From DASRAJ01 sp039920305 (GTDB lineage: Bacteria; Bacteroidota; Bacteroidia; Chitinophagales; UBA10324): DNA of 25,365 nucleotides. Location of the stretch: NCBI GenBank assembly GCA_039920305.1, contig JBDSEA010000094.1, positions 1 to 25,365 of the forward strand. Reading direction: 5' to 3'. Under the pieces are notes generated by a model. It did no database searches and was not told the DNA's origin. It saw only the letters and a program-made list of their open reading frames with translations. Position numbers and translations under genes: made by a program. This document shows, one piece after another, positions 15,733-23,183 of this stretch (position 1 is its first letter; the number at the start of each line of letters is the position of its first letter).

Positions 15733-17235
15733 ATGAAAAGACTTTCCCTATTTATGGCTCTGATTGTACTGATTGGCTTCAGTGCATTCGGTCAGCAACC
15801 AAATGCTCCCAGAAACGCCTGGCAGCTTCAAAAAGAAAGCGGACAAATCAAACATATCAAATTTGGTGAAGATCGTCCAACCATTGACACTTTCGGAAAT
15901 CTTCAGCCTTGCGACAGTTTATTTTACATCTGGAGCTTTAACCCGGCCTTTGGATCCAGCGGCTTTTTATCAGGACACAACTCTTATTTAGACAGCGCAA
16001 AATCTGAGCAATACACGGGAGTACCGGGTTCTCAAATCAATGGCTTGTGGATGTTTTTTGGCGTGGCGACTTACACATCTACAACACAAAAGATTCATGT
16101 AAAAGTCTGGGATGCAACCGGTGCGGGCAAATCTCCCGGAGCTGAGTTAGGAAATGCGGATGTTACTCATTCATCCATTGCCGCCGATATTGCAGCAGGC
16201 AACCTTACCACAGTCTATTTCACCACACCCATCACCATGCCTGCCGGAGGCAATTTCCATGCGGGATTCAAGATTGATTACAAAAAGGTAAGCGGAATAA
16301 TGGTTTATGATTCTGCCCGTGCCGTTGCTGTGGTCAACCCTGATCTGTTTGATGACTGCGCTGATTCAGCCAGCAATTTTGCCTGGGAACTGGTGCATAA
16401 ATCAACTAATCCTTTACTGGGTGATGGCAAATGGCATTCTTACTGGGATGATTATAGTTTAGGAACAAGAAATGGAATTTTCCCGATTGTACAAAACAAT
16501 GCATGCCTTGTTACAATTACCCCGTCCTCAGCATCCGTTTGCAAAGGCAAATCTGTTGGTCTTACTGCCTCTGTTTCCGGTGGAAACGGAACGTGGACAT
16601 GGGCTCCAGCAACCGGGTTGAATGTAACAACGGGCGCTACTGTAACAGCCAACCCAAACTCAACAACAACTTATACTGCAACCAACAGCGCAGGATGCTC
16701 AGGTACTGTAATAGTCATAGTTAATTCAAAGCCTGCCACTACCATCACAAAGAGTGCATGTTCTTTCGGAAAAATTACATTATCAGCAAATGCCAATCCT
16801 AATACGGGTGTTAAATACAAGTGGTATCTAAATAATAGCGCGATTGCGGGCGCAACCAATTCAACATACATTGCAAGCGTATCAGGATCCTACAAGGTAA
16901 AAGTTACCATTACTGCTACCGGTTGTGCAAAAACATCTGCAGTTGTAAATGTGGTTATTACCTGCAAGCTTGGTGGTGTGAGTACTGCAGCATTTGATGC
17001 ATCTGCCTTCCCCAATCCGTTCACCAAATCAGTAAGCGTGAATATTGCAACGGGCTCTTCAGAAACTGCAACAGTTACCTTGCTTGACTTTAGCGGAAGA
17101 ACACTGCACACATACACAAAGGTTGATGCAACCGTTCCTTTTGAAATAAATGAAGAACTTACGGCGGGCGTTTACTTTGTAAAAGTAGCACAGGGCCTCA
17201 ATGAGAAAATGATCAAGGTTGTGAAAAGCGAATAG
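15733..17235 (+). CDS. T9SS-secreted protein with Ig/PKD-like modules
   Basis: A 500-residue protein with signal peptide 'MKRLSLFMALIVLIGFSAFGQ'. Residues ~50-250 form an uncharacterised beta-rich domain ('INGLWMFFGVATYTSTTQKI', 'PAGGNFHAGFKIDY'). Residues ~255-330 resemble an Ig/PKD-like module of Bacteroidota surface proteins ('SSASVCKGKSVGLTASVSGG', 'TTTYTATNSAGCSGTV'). A second such module follows ('YKWYLNNSAIAGATNSTYIA', 'GSYKVKVTI'). The C-terminal ~80 residues are a T9SS type A tail ('AFPNPFTKSVSVNIATG', 'LLDFSGRTLHTY', 'LTAGVYFVKVA'). The architecture predicts export and surface attachment or release. No catalytic residues are evident, so the role may be adhesion or matrix formation. 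A TACATTTG precedes it and a strong terminator follows. Confidence 0.82.
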   Translation: MKRLSLFMALIVLIGFSAFGQQPNAPRNAWQLQKESGQIKHIKFGEDRPTIDTFGNLQPCDSLFYIWSFNPAFGSSGFLSGHNSYLDSAKSEQYTGVPGSQINGLWMFFGVATYTSTTQKIHVKVWDATGAGKSPGAELGNADVTHSSIAADIAAGNLTTVYFTTPITMPAGGNFHAGFKIDYKKVSGIMVYDSARAVAVVNPDLFDDCADSASNFAWELVHKSTNPLLGDGKWHSYWDDYSLGTRNGIFPIVQNNACLVTITPSSASVCKGKSVGLTASVSGGNGTWTWAPATGLNVTTGATVTANPNSTTTYTATNSAGCSGTVIVIVNSKPATTITKSACSFGKITLSANANPNTGVKYKWYLNNSAIAGATNSTYIASVSGSYKVKVTITATGCAKTSAVVNVVITCKLGGVSTAAFDASAFPNPFTKSVSVNIATGSSETATVTLLDFSGRTLHTYTKVDATVPFEINEELTAGVYFVKVAQGLNEKMIKVVKSE

Positions 17236-17255
17236 CTTTTGGTTAAGCAGATTGC

Positions 17256-17288
17256 AAAAGGGGCTTGAGCAATCGAGCCCCTTTTTTT
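17256..17288 (+). terminator. Rho-independent terminator of the T9SS protein gene
   Basis: GGGGCTTGA and TCGAGCCCC form a 9-bp stem with one G-U pair and a GCAA tetraloop. It is preceded by AAAA and followed by seven T. It starts about 20 bases after the stop at 17235 and is the clearest intrinsic terminator here. Confidence 0.88.
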
Positions 17289-17358
17289 ATTCCCCTGTAC
17301 TTGTGATGAAGTAATTTCTGAAATAAGAATTACCTCATAATTCCGATGAAGTCAATGA

Positions 17359-17553
17359 GCTTATGCAGATTCAAATTCCATTATTAAAAAAATACAAGCA
17401 AGAGAAGAAGCCCGGCAGAATTATAGTGATTTGGTTGATGCTCAATGGATTTACAGAGTCAATGATCTTTCTTTCCGAAATCAAAATAGTTACCTATCGG
17501 AAAATTTAAAACCTCAGTATGAGCAATTTCCCCCCATCCACCTGATTAAGTAA
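17359..17553 (+). pseudogene. Possible gene remnant: 64 codons open without an ATG
   Basis: Between the terminator at 17288 and the stop of the anti-sigma gene at 17613 there is a 64-codon open frame, with in-frame stops just upstream and at 17551-17553. It contains no ATG. The predicted residues look protein-like: 'SIIKKIQAREEARQNYSD', then 'DAQWIYRVNDLSFRNQN' and 'QYEQFPPIHLIK'. This could be the 3' end of a decayed gene, or chance. No family is recognised. The remainder of the 377-base gap (17236-17612) holds the terminator and an A/T-rich tail. Confidence 0.25.
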
Positions 17554-17612
17554 AACCTGCGGCAGGAATTTAGGATAAGGCCTTCAGAGCACGGAATACT
17601 ATTAAAAAAAAA

Positions 17613-18725
17613 TCAAAGCTGCCTCAATGTCTCTTCTGCCTTTTTTTTGTACTCACCATGGAGCTTTATGACTTTTTCGAGAAGCTTTGCTGCCTGCTTT
17701 TTATCTTCCAGGCTGATATAGGATAGCGCCTGGTACCATAATGTTGCCTCATAAAATGGATTATCAGCTTGATCAGTGTTCCCGAAATATATGAGTGCCT
17801 CGATTGCATTATTCATTGCAAGCAAGCTGACACCCGCATAAAAATTTGCAGGTGCATTGTCAGGATCGAGCTTTAATACTGATTGAAATTCAGTAAGGGC
17901 CTCAGCGTAAAAACTGGTCTGATACGAAGACATTGCCCTGCTGAAATGATCATTAGCCATGGAGTTGTTTTGACTTTGGATTTCATCTCCTGCTTGCTCC
18001 TGTGAAGCAGCATTGCTTCTGCTTGTTAATGCAGGCTGTGGAGCTTCTGCATCATTATTTTTCATTTCTGAAGATGCGTTAAATGAATCAGGATTCAAAG
18101 GTTGCATCACGTCGCCCTCTGCGGAGGGCGCGACCTCATGATTTGCCGCAATTTTTGACTGAGGTTTTATTGCATCAATCTGCAGGACATCTTTTTTTTC
18201 CGGTGTCTTCACTTTTTCATTCCCCGGAAGAATCAAATAAGTATCAGTAAGTGAAGTGTTATCCTTTGAATCCAATGCAGCAGAGCTGTCATTAGCTCCC
18301 GGAGTAGTCTGCTGCATATCCTTAGTAATTTGCGGAACGGGATAGGGCTCGAACTGACTGATGAATAATTTTTGAGGATTATTATTTACTGCATACTGAA
18401 CATACCATGCGCATATTGCAAGCAGCAAGAGGGTTGCGGCAACCGCCAGAAGTCTTGTATATGGAAAAGTGGAGGCATGTTCGGCACTTTTAGTTTTATT
18501 ATGAACTTTTTTCTTCAGAGCAGAAAGCTGAGAATGAAATTTCTGCACGCTTACTTCCTGCATGATGCCATCCATTGCATCCGAGCAGAAAACGCATTCT
18601 GAAAGATGTTCTTCCACAATCCTTTTTTCTGCAGAGGAGAGCGCTCCCCCGGCGTACCTGGTGAGCATATCTTCAGGAATGCAATCAGCCTGCGGCCTGA
18701 ATATGTCAAGTAGTTTTTCGCTCAT
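17613..18725 (-). CDS. Anti-sigma factor: zinc-finger head, one membrane helix, periplasmic TPR domain
   Basis: A 370-residue single-pass protein. The N-terminal cytoplasmic part has the zinc-binding anti-sigma (zf-HC2) motif H40-x3-C44-x2-C47 in 'EEHLSECVFCSDA', with C15 as a possible fourth ligand. A hydrophobic helix spans about residues 91-110. A Ser/Asn/Gln-rich periplasmic linker follows, and the C-terminal ~110 residues contain TPR-like helices ('AMSSYQTSFYAEALTEFQSVLKLDPDNAPANFYAGVSLL'). Its start overlaps the sigma gene end by 20 bases, so the two are translationally linked. It is expected to hold that sigma factor at the inner membrane until a periplasmic signal is sensed, with the TPR part probably binding a protein partner. 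Confidence 0.88.
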   Translation of the reverse strand: MSEKLLDIFRPQADCIPEDMLTRYAGGALSSAEKRIVEEHLSECVFCSDAMDGIMQEVSVQKFHSQLSALKKKVHNKTKSAEHASTFPYTRLLAVAATLLLLAICAWYVQYAVNNNPQKLFISQFEPYPVPQITKDMQQTTPGANDSSAALDSKDNTSLTDTYLILPGNEKVKTPEKKDVLQIDAIKPQSKIAANHEVAPSAEGDVMQPLNPDSFNASSEMKNNDAEAPQPALTSRSNAASQEQAGDEIQSQNNSMANDHFSRAMSSYQTSFYAEALTEFQSVLKLDPDNAPANFYAGVSLLAMNNAIEALIYFGNTDQADNPFYEATLWYQALSYISLEDKKQAAKLLEKVIKLHGEYKKKAEETLRQL

Positions 18726-19284
18726 GTGCTTTGCTCAATTCAATTTTCAGGTTTCTTTTTCCATTCTGAATATAGCTCTTTACTTCCCTGAAGGTAAATC
18801 CTGTTTGAAGCATGATCTGTTCGTAGCTCAATTCATTCAGATAGAACAACTCAACACATTGCCGCTGCTCAGCGCTTAGCAGCAAAACAGCTTCTTCAAG
18901 ATGGCGGAGTTGTTCCTCTTTCTCATTCACTGAAGGAGGATGCAGCCCCTGATTGCTTTCCACAATTTCACTGAGATCATCATGCAGCTCAAGGTGGTGG
19001 TTTTTTCTGCGCAGCTTCATCAGGCAATGGTTCTTCGATACGGTATATAGCCACGACTTAAAATTCGATATCTCATGTGACTTTAGCTTTTGAAGAAGCT
19101 GTTCAAAAATTTCAATTGATGCATCACCTGCATCTTCATAATGCTTCAGGTATTTAAGACAAACACCCAGCACAAGGTGTGCATACCGCTCATATAATTC
19201 TCCGATAATCGCCGGATCGCCGGATTGCTTATAGCGTGAGATCAGCTCTGCATCAGATTCGTTTTTTATGGAGTTAATATTCAC
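18706..19284 (-). CDS. ECF-type RNA polymerase sigma factor (partner of the zinc-finger/TPR anti-sigma)
   Basis: A 192-residue ECF sigma factor. Region 2 is visible as 'LYERYAHLVLGVCLKYLKHYEDAGDASIEIFEQLL' and 'SWLYTVSKNHCLMKLRRK'. Region 4 is 'LSAEQRQCVELFYLNELSYEQIMLQTGFTFREVKSYIQNGKRNLK', a helix-turn-helix for -35 recognition. The start codon is GTG at 19284; an in-frame TAA two codons upstream excludes a longer form, and no early ATG exists. It is followed by the anti-sigma gene with 20 bases of overlap. The gene lies 171 bases downstream of the trans-envelope protein gene on the same strand, so it may share a transcript with the second sigma pair. Confidence 0.92.
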   Translation of the reverse strand: MNINSIKNESDAELISRYKQSGDPAIIGELYERYAHLVLGVCLKYLKHYEDAGDASIEIFEQLLQKLKSHEISNFKSWLYTVSKNHCLMKLRRKNHHLELHDDLSEIVESNQGLHPPSVNEKEEQLRHLEEAVLLLSAEQRQCVELFYLNELSYEQIMLQTGFTFREVKSYIQNGKRNLKIELSKAHERKTT

Positions 19285-19455
19285 CGATTATCAAGTGCAT
19301 TATTTCAGGGAGAGGAAAGTTACAAAATGAACATAAATTATTCCTTGACTCTGAAAGTTAATTTAAAACACTCAGGAATTAAAAATAGCATTAAGTGCAT
19401 CCTGAGAATTTTACAAACAAGTCCTGATCTGATTGTTGAACAGAATTATGTAAAC

Positions 19456-21549
19456 TCAGAAGAACTGCAGGCCTGCAACAAAGCCAATCCACCCCTGTAT
19501 ATTGGTATTACCCTGACTATCGAACAGGGTATAAGAAGCAACAGGAAGGTAGGTGTTATGATATACCTGCACATTCGCAGTGGGACCAGCATACACCCCA
19601 AGCCCTTTAGTAAATTGATAGCCCGCCATCAGCCGGATTTGATTCCAGAGATTTACATAGTTCCAGTCACGGAGGTCATTATTGTGAATGCTCCAGCACA
19701 TGCCATCAATATTAATGAAGACCCGACTGATTGGAAAGTGACCTCCTACACCTAACCCAAGCCCAATCCGGGTAGTGTTATTTAATGGAGCCACCCCTGC
19801 TGCAAATATGTTATAGATATGGGGAGAGCCGAATTTTAATCCAATGCCTCCATATAGGATTTCACTCCCGAATACATCAAGGTGATGCATGCCATTTCCT
19901 GAAAAGCTCAACAATCCTAACGCGTCACCAGCGATAGAATCTGCAATATTGATCAGGCCAAGCTGGAATCCATTGATATGGTTTGAAAAGTTAATCAGAC
20001 CGATTTGTGTTCCGTGAATACGGTTAGCAACATTCAGCACACCGGCAACCTGACCGCCTTTTAAACTGCCTAACGAAACATTGGATACACCCGCAACCTG
20101 CCAGCCTGAGGATGGCTTTTTTGCAACGGCAAGGTTGAGTACTCCTCCAAGCTGTAAGCCGCTGAAGGTATCCACTGCTATGGTAGTGATACCGGCAACC
20201 TGGACACCGTGCATTGTGCCGCTTGCAATGGCTGTCAATCCCGAAAACTGTGCCCCTTCAAGATTTTTTCCGTGATTCAATAAGCCGCCAAACTGTGCCC
20301 CCTTCACATTTCCGAAAGCAAAATTGGTTAGTCCGCCAAACTGCACCCCGGTCACATAACCTCTTTCAATATTTGCAAGTCCGCCGAATTCAACACCGTC
20401 CAGGGCACCGTTGTATCCTTGGAATATGTTTAATGAGATGTTATGACGGTATTCCTTTGCATTCTTGCCATCAGTCCCTGCCGGTGAAACAATGGTTACC
20501 TGTGCAAAGCGGTGTTTGAATGAATCCTGCACCGGATCCTGAACTGAATCAAGAGCCGAAATTTCTTTTGGAGAGCTATCTTCCTTTATTGAATCCTCAT
20601 GAAATAAACGTGATAGTAAGGACCCTGTTTTCTTGCTTATAGAATCCGCAACTTTTACTAATGCCGCTTTTGAAGCATTTATTTCATCATTCCAATCAAT
20701 CCCGGGAAGCTTCACATTTATTTTTTTCCTGGAAGAATCCTCCGGGATCGAAGAAAAAGGAATGCCGGTTTTTGCTGCTGTTACTTCGCTATTCAGGACA
20801 AGCGTATCAGGCCATATTGATTTTTCAGATGATGGTGATCCATATAACAATTGATTTAAAGAATCTGAAGAAGATTTTTTATACGGAATTTCTGCTGGAT
20901 TTTCAGATGATGCCATTTCAATAAAAGGAGCAATCGTGTCATTTCCCGGGATTGCTATTGAAGGTCGCGCTTCAATAGAGTAAGCATCCAGGGAAATTTT
21001 TGACATTTTACCGGAAGCCATTTCATCCGCCTCCACTTTTACAGTTACCTGTTGTTGATTTGAAGCTATTTCGGGTTTCACTTTTTTTGCTGGAAGCTCC
21101 ACCTTCTTATCAACTGATGCCCTGCCGGATGAAGAGTTATTCCTACCAGAGGCAATCTTTTCTGAAGTTTTACTTTTTATGATGGAGTCTTCAGTTAATC
21201 TTTTTTCTGCTGTCGCTAAGTCTTCTAAGCTATCTTTTGGCATATTAGCTTCTGACGGATATTTATTGCCATTACGCTGCTGAATTTGCGGTGGTGTTAA
21301 TGGAAAGTCCTGTATTGTTAATTCTCTATTATCCCGGATATTAACATTCCACCAGAAAAGCGTTGCAATAGCAGCTCCTGTTATAACCCCGCCGGCATAC
21401 ACGAGATATTTATTTTTAAACAACCGTGATTTCCAGTATGGCCTGGGATGGGCTGTGTACGCAGCCATAAGCTGATCGAAATTCTTATGCCGCTCAATGC
21501 GATCATCAGACAGCGGCACATATTCGATCCTGAATTTAATATTTTTCAT
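19456..21549 (-). CDS. Trans-envelope (Dma-like) anti-sigma protein with LA_2272-type repeats and barrel-like C-terminus
   Basis: A 697-residue protein whose ATG overlaps the upstream sigma stop as ATGA (21546-21549). Residues 1-47 are a basic cytoplasmic head ('DDRIERHKNFDQLMAAY'). One membrane helix lies at ~48-69 ('LVYAGGVITGAAIATLFWW'). Residues ~70-360 are Ser/Lys/Asp/Pro-rich and look disordered. From ~380 come eleven Gly-rich repeats of 14-18 residues ('GVQFGGLTNFAFGNVK', 'GAQFGGLLN', 'GLQLGGVLN', 'GTQIGLINF'), like LA_2272-family surface repeats. The last ~130 residues are amphipathic strands ending 'VAGLQFF', with the terminal Phe typical of outer-membrane barrels. Together this matches the recently described dual membrane-spanning anti-sigma design of Bacteroidota: a cytoplasmic sigma binder tied through the periplasm to an outer-membrane sensor. 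Anti-sigma function is inferred from architecture and coupling; no zinc motif is present. Confidence 0.8.
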   Translation of the reverse strand: MKNIKFRIEYVPLSDDRIERHKNFDQLMAAYTAHPRPYWKSRLFKNKYLVYAGGVITGAAIATLFWWNVNIRDNRELTIQDFPLTPPQIQQRNGNKYPSEANMPKDSLEDLATAEKRLTEDSIIKSKTSEKIASGRNNSSSGRASVDKKVELPAKKVKPEIASNQQQVTVKVEADEMASGKMSKISLDAYSIEARPSIAIPGNDTIAPFIEMASSENPAEIPYKKSSSDSLNQLLYGSPSSEKSIWPDTLVLNSEVTAAKTGIPFSSIPEDSSRKKINVKLPGIDWNDEINASKAALVKVADSISKKTGSLLSRLFHEDSIKEDSSPKEISALDSVQDPVQDSFKHRFAQVTIVSPAGTDGKNAKEYRHNISLNIFQGYNGALDGVEFGGLANIERGYVTGVQFGGLTNFAFGNVKGAQFGGLLNHGKNLEGAQFSGLTAIASGTMHGVQVAGITTIAVDTFSGLQLGGVLNLAVAKKPSSGWQVAGVSNVSLGSLKGGQVAGVLNVANRIHGTQIGLINFSNHINGFQLGLINIADSIAGDALGLLSFSGNGMHHLDVFGSEILYGGIGLKFGSPHIYNIFAAGVAPLNNTTRIGLGLGVGGHFPISRVFINIDGMCWSIHNNDLRDWNYVNLWNQIRLMAGYQFTKGLGVYAGPTANVQVYHNTYLPVASYTLFDSQGNTNIQGWIGFVAGLQFF

Positions 21550-22079
21550 GACTGTCCGATTTCCTGCGTGATGTAATTTCTTACCTTATCCAGAATGCGA
21601 TAGGTTCTAACCTTTGCATGATTTTCAGTAATTCCCCTGATCTCACTGATTTCGGCAAAGGATTTTTTTTCGAAGAAGCGCATCTCGATCATTTCCAGGT
21701 CGGCCGGAGATAATTTTTTGATGGCGGTAAATGCGGCTTCCCTCTTTTCATGATCCACATCATCCTCCTCAAGCAACTCATTCATGTCTGTTGATTCCAT
21801 GCTTACAGTTCTCATCTTCGAGGCGTCACGGAAGTATTGCATTACCTCGTTGCTCGCAATGCGGTAAAGCCATGCTGAAAAAGGCAGACCCCTGTACTCA
21901 AATCGCGGGAGATTTTGCATTGCTTTCAGAAAAACCTGCTGCGTGATGTCCGCAGTTTCATTTTCATCGTCAGTACGGCGGTTGATGAACAGATAAATCT
22001 CCTTATAATACTTGTCGTAGAAGTAACGGAATTGTAGCGGATTTTTTTTGGCAGCCTCTATATATTTTAACTCTTCCAT
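21546..22079 (-). CDS. ECF-type RNA polymerase sigma factor (partner of the trans-envelope protein)
   Basis: A 177-residue ECF sigma factor. Region 2 includes 'FRYFYDKYYKEIYLFINRRT', 'ADITQQVFLKAMQNLPRF' and 'FSAWLYRIASNEVMQYFRD'. Region 4 is 'LSPADLEMIEMRFFEKKSFAEISEIRGITENHAKVRTYRILDKVR'. All core segments are present and the length is normal. Its stop overlaps the start of the 697-residue membrane protein by four bases, the usual sign of a sigma/anti-sigma pair made in fixed ratio. A DUF2807 lipoprotein gene lies 139 bases upstream on the same strand. The regulon cannot be deduced here; other Dma-type systems control envelope functions, so envelope genes including the adjacent DUF2807 are candidates. 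Confidence 0.93.
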   Translation of the reverse strand: MEELKYIEAAKKNPLQFRYFYDKYYKEIYLFINRRTDDENETADITQQVFLKAMQNLPRFEYRGLPFSAWLYRIASNEVMQYFRDASKMRTVSMESTDMNELLEEDDVDHEKREAAFTAIKKLSPADLEMIEMRFFEKKSFAEISEIRGITENHAKVRTYRILDKVRNYITQEIGQS

Positions 22080-22218
22080 TGCAATATGCTCAGATTCAAC
22101 CTTTTATTTAGCTATGTCTAAAGTGAATTTTAAAATTATAAAGATTAAGATGCCCTTTTATTATCACTTAACGGTCTGGTATCTCGTTATCAGCCTGCTG
22201 AAAATGTTATTTCAAAAA

Positions 22219-22998
22219 TCAATTTACATGAATAACGCCACCGCTACCGCTGATGTGGGTAGTTACTGTTGCATCTCCTTTATAATAAACATTCCCACTG
22301 CCGCTGATGGTGACATCCAGTAGTTCATTAACAAAAAGCTCTTCACTTCCTGAACCACTGATGGAAACATTGGTTGTGCTGGTAATGAGTCCATAGGCAT
22401 GGATATTTCCTGAACCTGATGTACTTGAAGTATGAGAATCAGCAGCTCCATTCATGGTAATGTTTCCCGATCCGCTGATGGTTGAATTCATGGTATTACA
22501 GAATGCCCATAAATCAATATTGCCAGAGCCACTCAGCCCTACTGACATCACAGGTGCAATGATAGAATCGGAAATGTGAATATTTCCCGAACCTCCGAGC
22601 GTAACATCAAATGCTTCAGCTTCCACGTTACCTGTAACGTACATATCACCGCTGCCATCCATGTGAACTCCATTTAGATCCGGAGTTGTAATAAAAATGG
22701 TAATTGGTGAATTACCCCTGATACAGTGACTGCTGGAAATATTTAATTCTCCACCATGAACTTCGGTAATAATATCATCCGCAATATCATGCTGTGATGT
22801 GATAGTTACGGTGGTTATTGTATCCTGGCTGATGTAGATGGTACCCTCCAGCCCGAAACTGATTGAAGTAAAGCCAGTGACTGGCCGATCAATGGTTACA
22901 GTACTGCCACTCCCATTGATACAATCAGTGCAACTGTTACTTGATAATAAAACCAGGATGGCAAAAGTTAATAGCAGGATGGTTTTGAATATTTTCAT
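22219..22998 (-). CDS. DUF2807 (GIN-domain) lipoprotein with SGSGN repeats
   Basis: A 259-residue protein with an export signal ending at 'LLSSNSC' (C23), probably lipid-modified although the lipobox is not ideal. The mature chain is the putative auto-transporter adhesin, head GIN domain family (DUF2807): 'VTGFTSISFGLEGTIYISQ', then repeated 'GSGNI'/'SGSGN' turns about every 18-22 residues ('LGGSGNIHISDS', 'LSGSGNIDLW', 'ISGSGNITMNG', 'TSGSGNIHAYG', 'ISGSGSEELFV'). Evenly spaced turns with alternating beta residues predict a right-handed beta-solenoid. Function in the family is unknown; surface or periplasmic binding is likely. It is the first gene of the minus-strand signalling block, 139 bases before the sigma factor. 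Confidence 0.88.
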   Translation of the reverse strand: MKIFKTILLLTFAILVLLSSNSCTDCINGSGSTVTIDRPVTGFTSISFGLEGTIYISQDTITTVTITSQHDIADDIITEVHGGELNISSSHCIRGNSPITIFITTPDLNGVHMDGSGDMYVTGNVEAEAFDVTLGGSGNIHISDSIIAPVMSVGLSGSGNIDLWAFCNTMNSTISGSGNITMNGAADSHTSSTSGSGNIHAYGLITSTTNVSISGSGSEELFVNELLDVTISGSGNVYYKGDATVTTHISGSGGVIHVN

Positions 22999-23029
22999 TT
23001 GATTTTCTTTATATCAGAACGGAGGGGAA

Positions 23030-23164
23030 ATGAAAAGATACAGTCCGGGAGCAATTATTTTCTTAGCGCTGTATCTTTTTAATTCTTTTGCGTTATTGAT
23101 AGTAGAATTAACTTTAACGGCGCAAGGATTCCCTGTAACGCTTACAAAAGCTATAATTCTATAA
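23030..23164 (+). CDS. Possible 44-residue single-helix membrane peptide
   Basis: ATG at 23030 opens 44 codons ending at TAA 23162-23164, 19 bases before the next gene. Unusually for this organism type it is preceded by GGAGGGG (23021-23027), a Shine-Dalgarno-like sequence, although the spacing to ATG is short. The peptide has a basic start ('MKRYSPG') and a hydrophobic stretch ('AIIFLALYLFNSFALLIV'). It could be a small membrane protein or leader peptide. A promoter candidate for the next gene lies inside it (23086-23116), which argues against it being part of that transcript. It is unsupported by homology. Confidence 0.25.
   Translation: MKRYSPGAIIFLALYLFNSFALLIVELTLTAQGFPVTLTKAIIL
23086..23116 (+). 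promoter_or_regulatory. Candidate promoter of the cytochrome/monooxygenase gene
   Basis: TTTTG (23086-23090) is followed after 18 bases by TAACTTTA (23109-23116), one base from TAnnTTTG. Spacing is one below the typical 19. It would give a leader of about 60 bases before the ATG at 23184. Confidence 0.45.
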
Positions 23165-23183
23165 GTGTTAAAAACATCTCCAT

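Noticed and set aside
15545..15736. 63-residue plus-strand frame upstream of the T9SS protein
   Set aside because: Contains the likely -7 element of the next gene and runs into its start; composition is A/T-driven (Lys, Phe, Asn, Tyr).
19327..19755. 142-residue plus-strand frame
   Set aside because: Most of it is antisense to the end of the 697-residue protein, and the remainder lies in the gap before the sigma gene. No recognisable domain or start signal.
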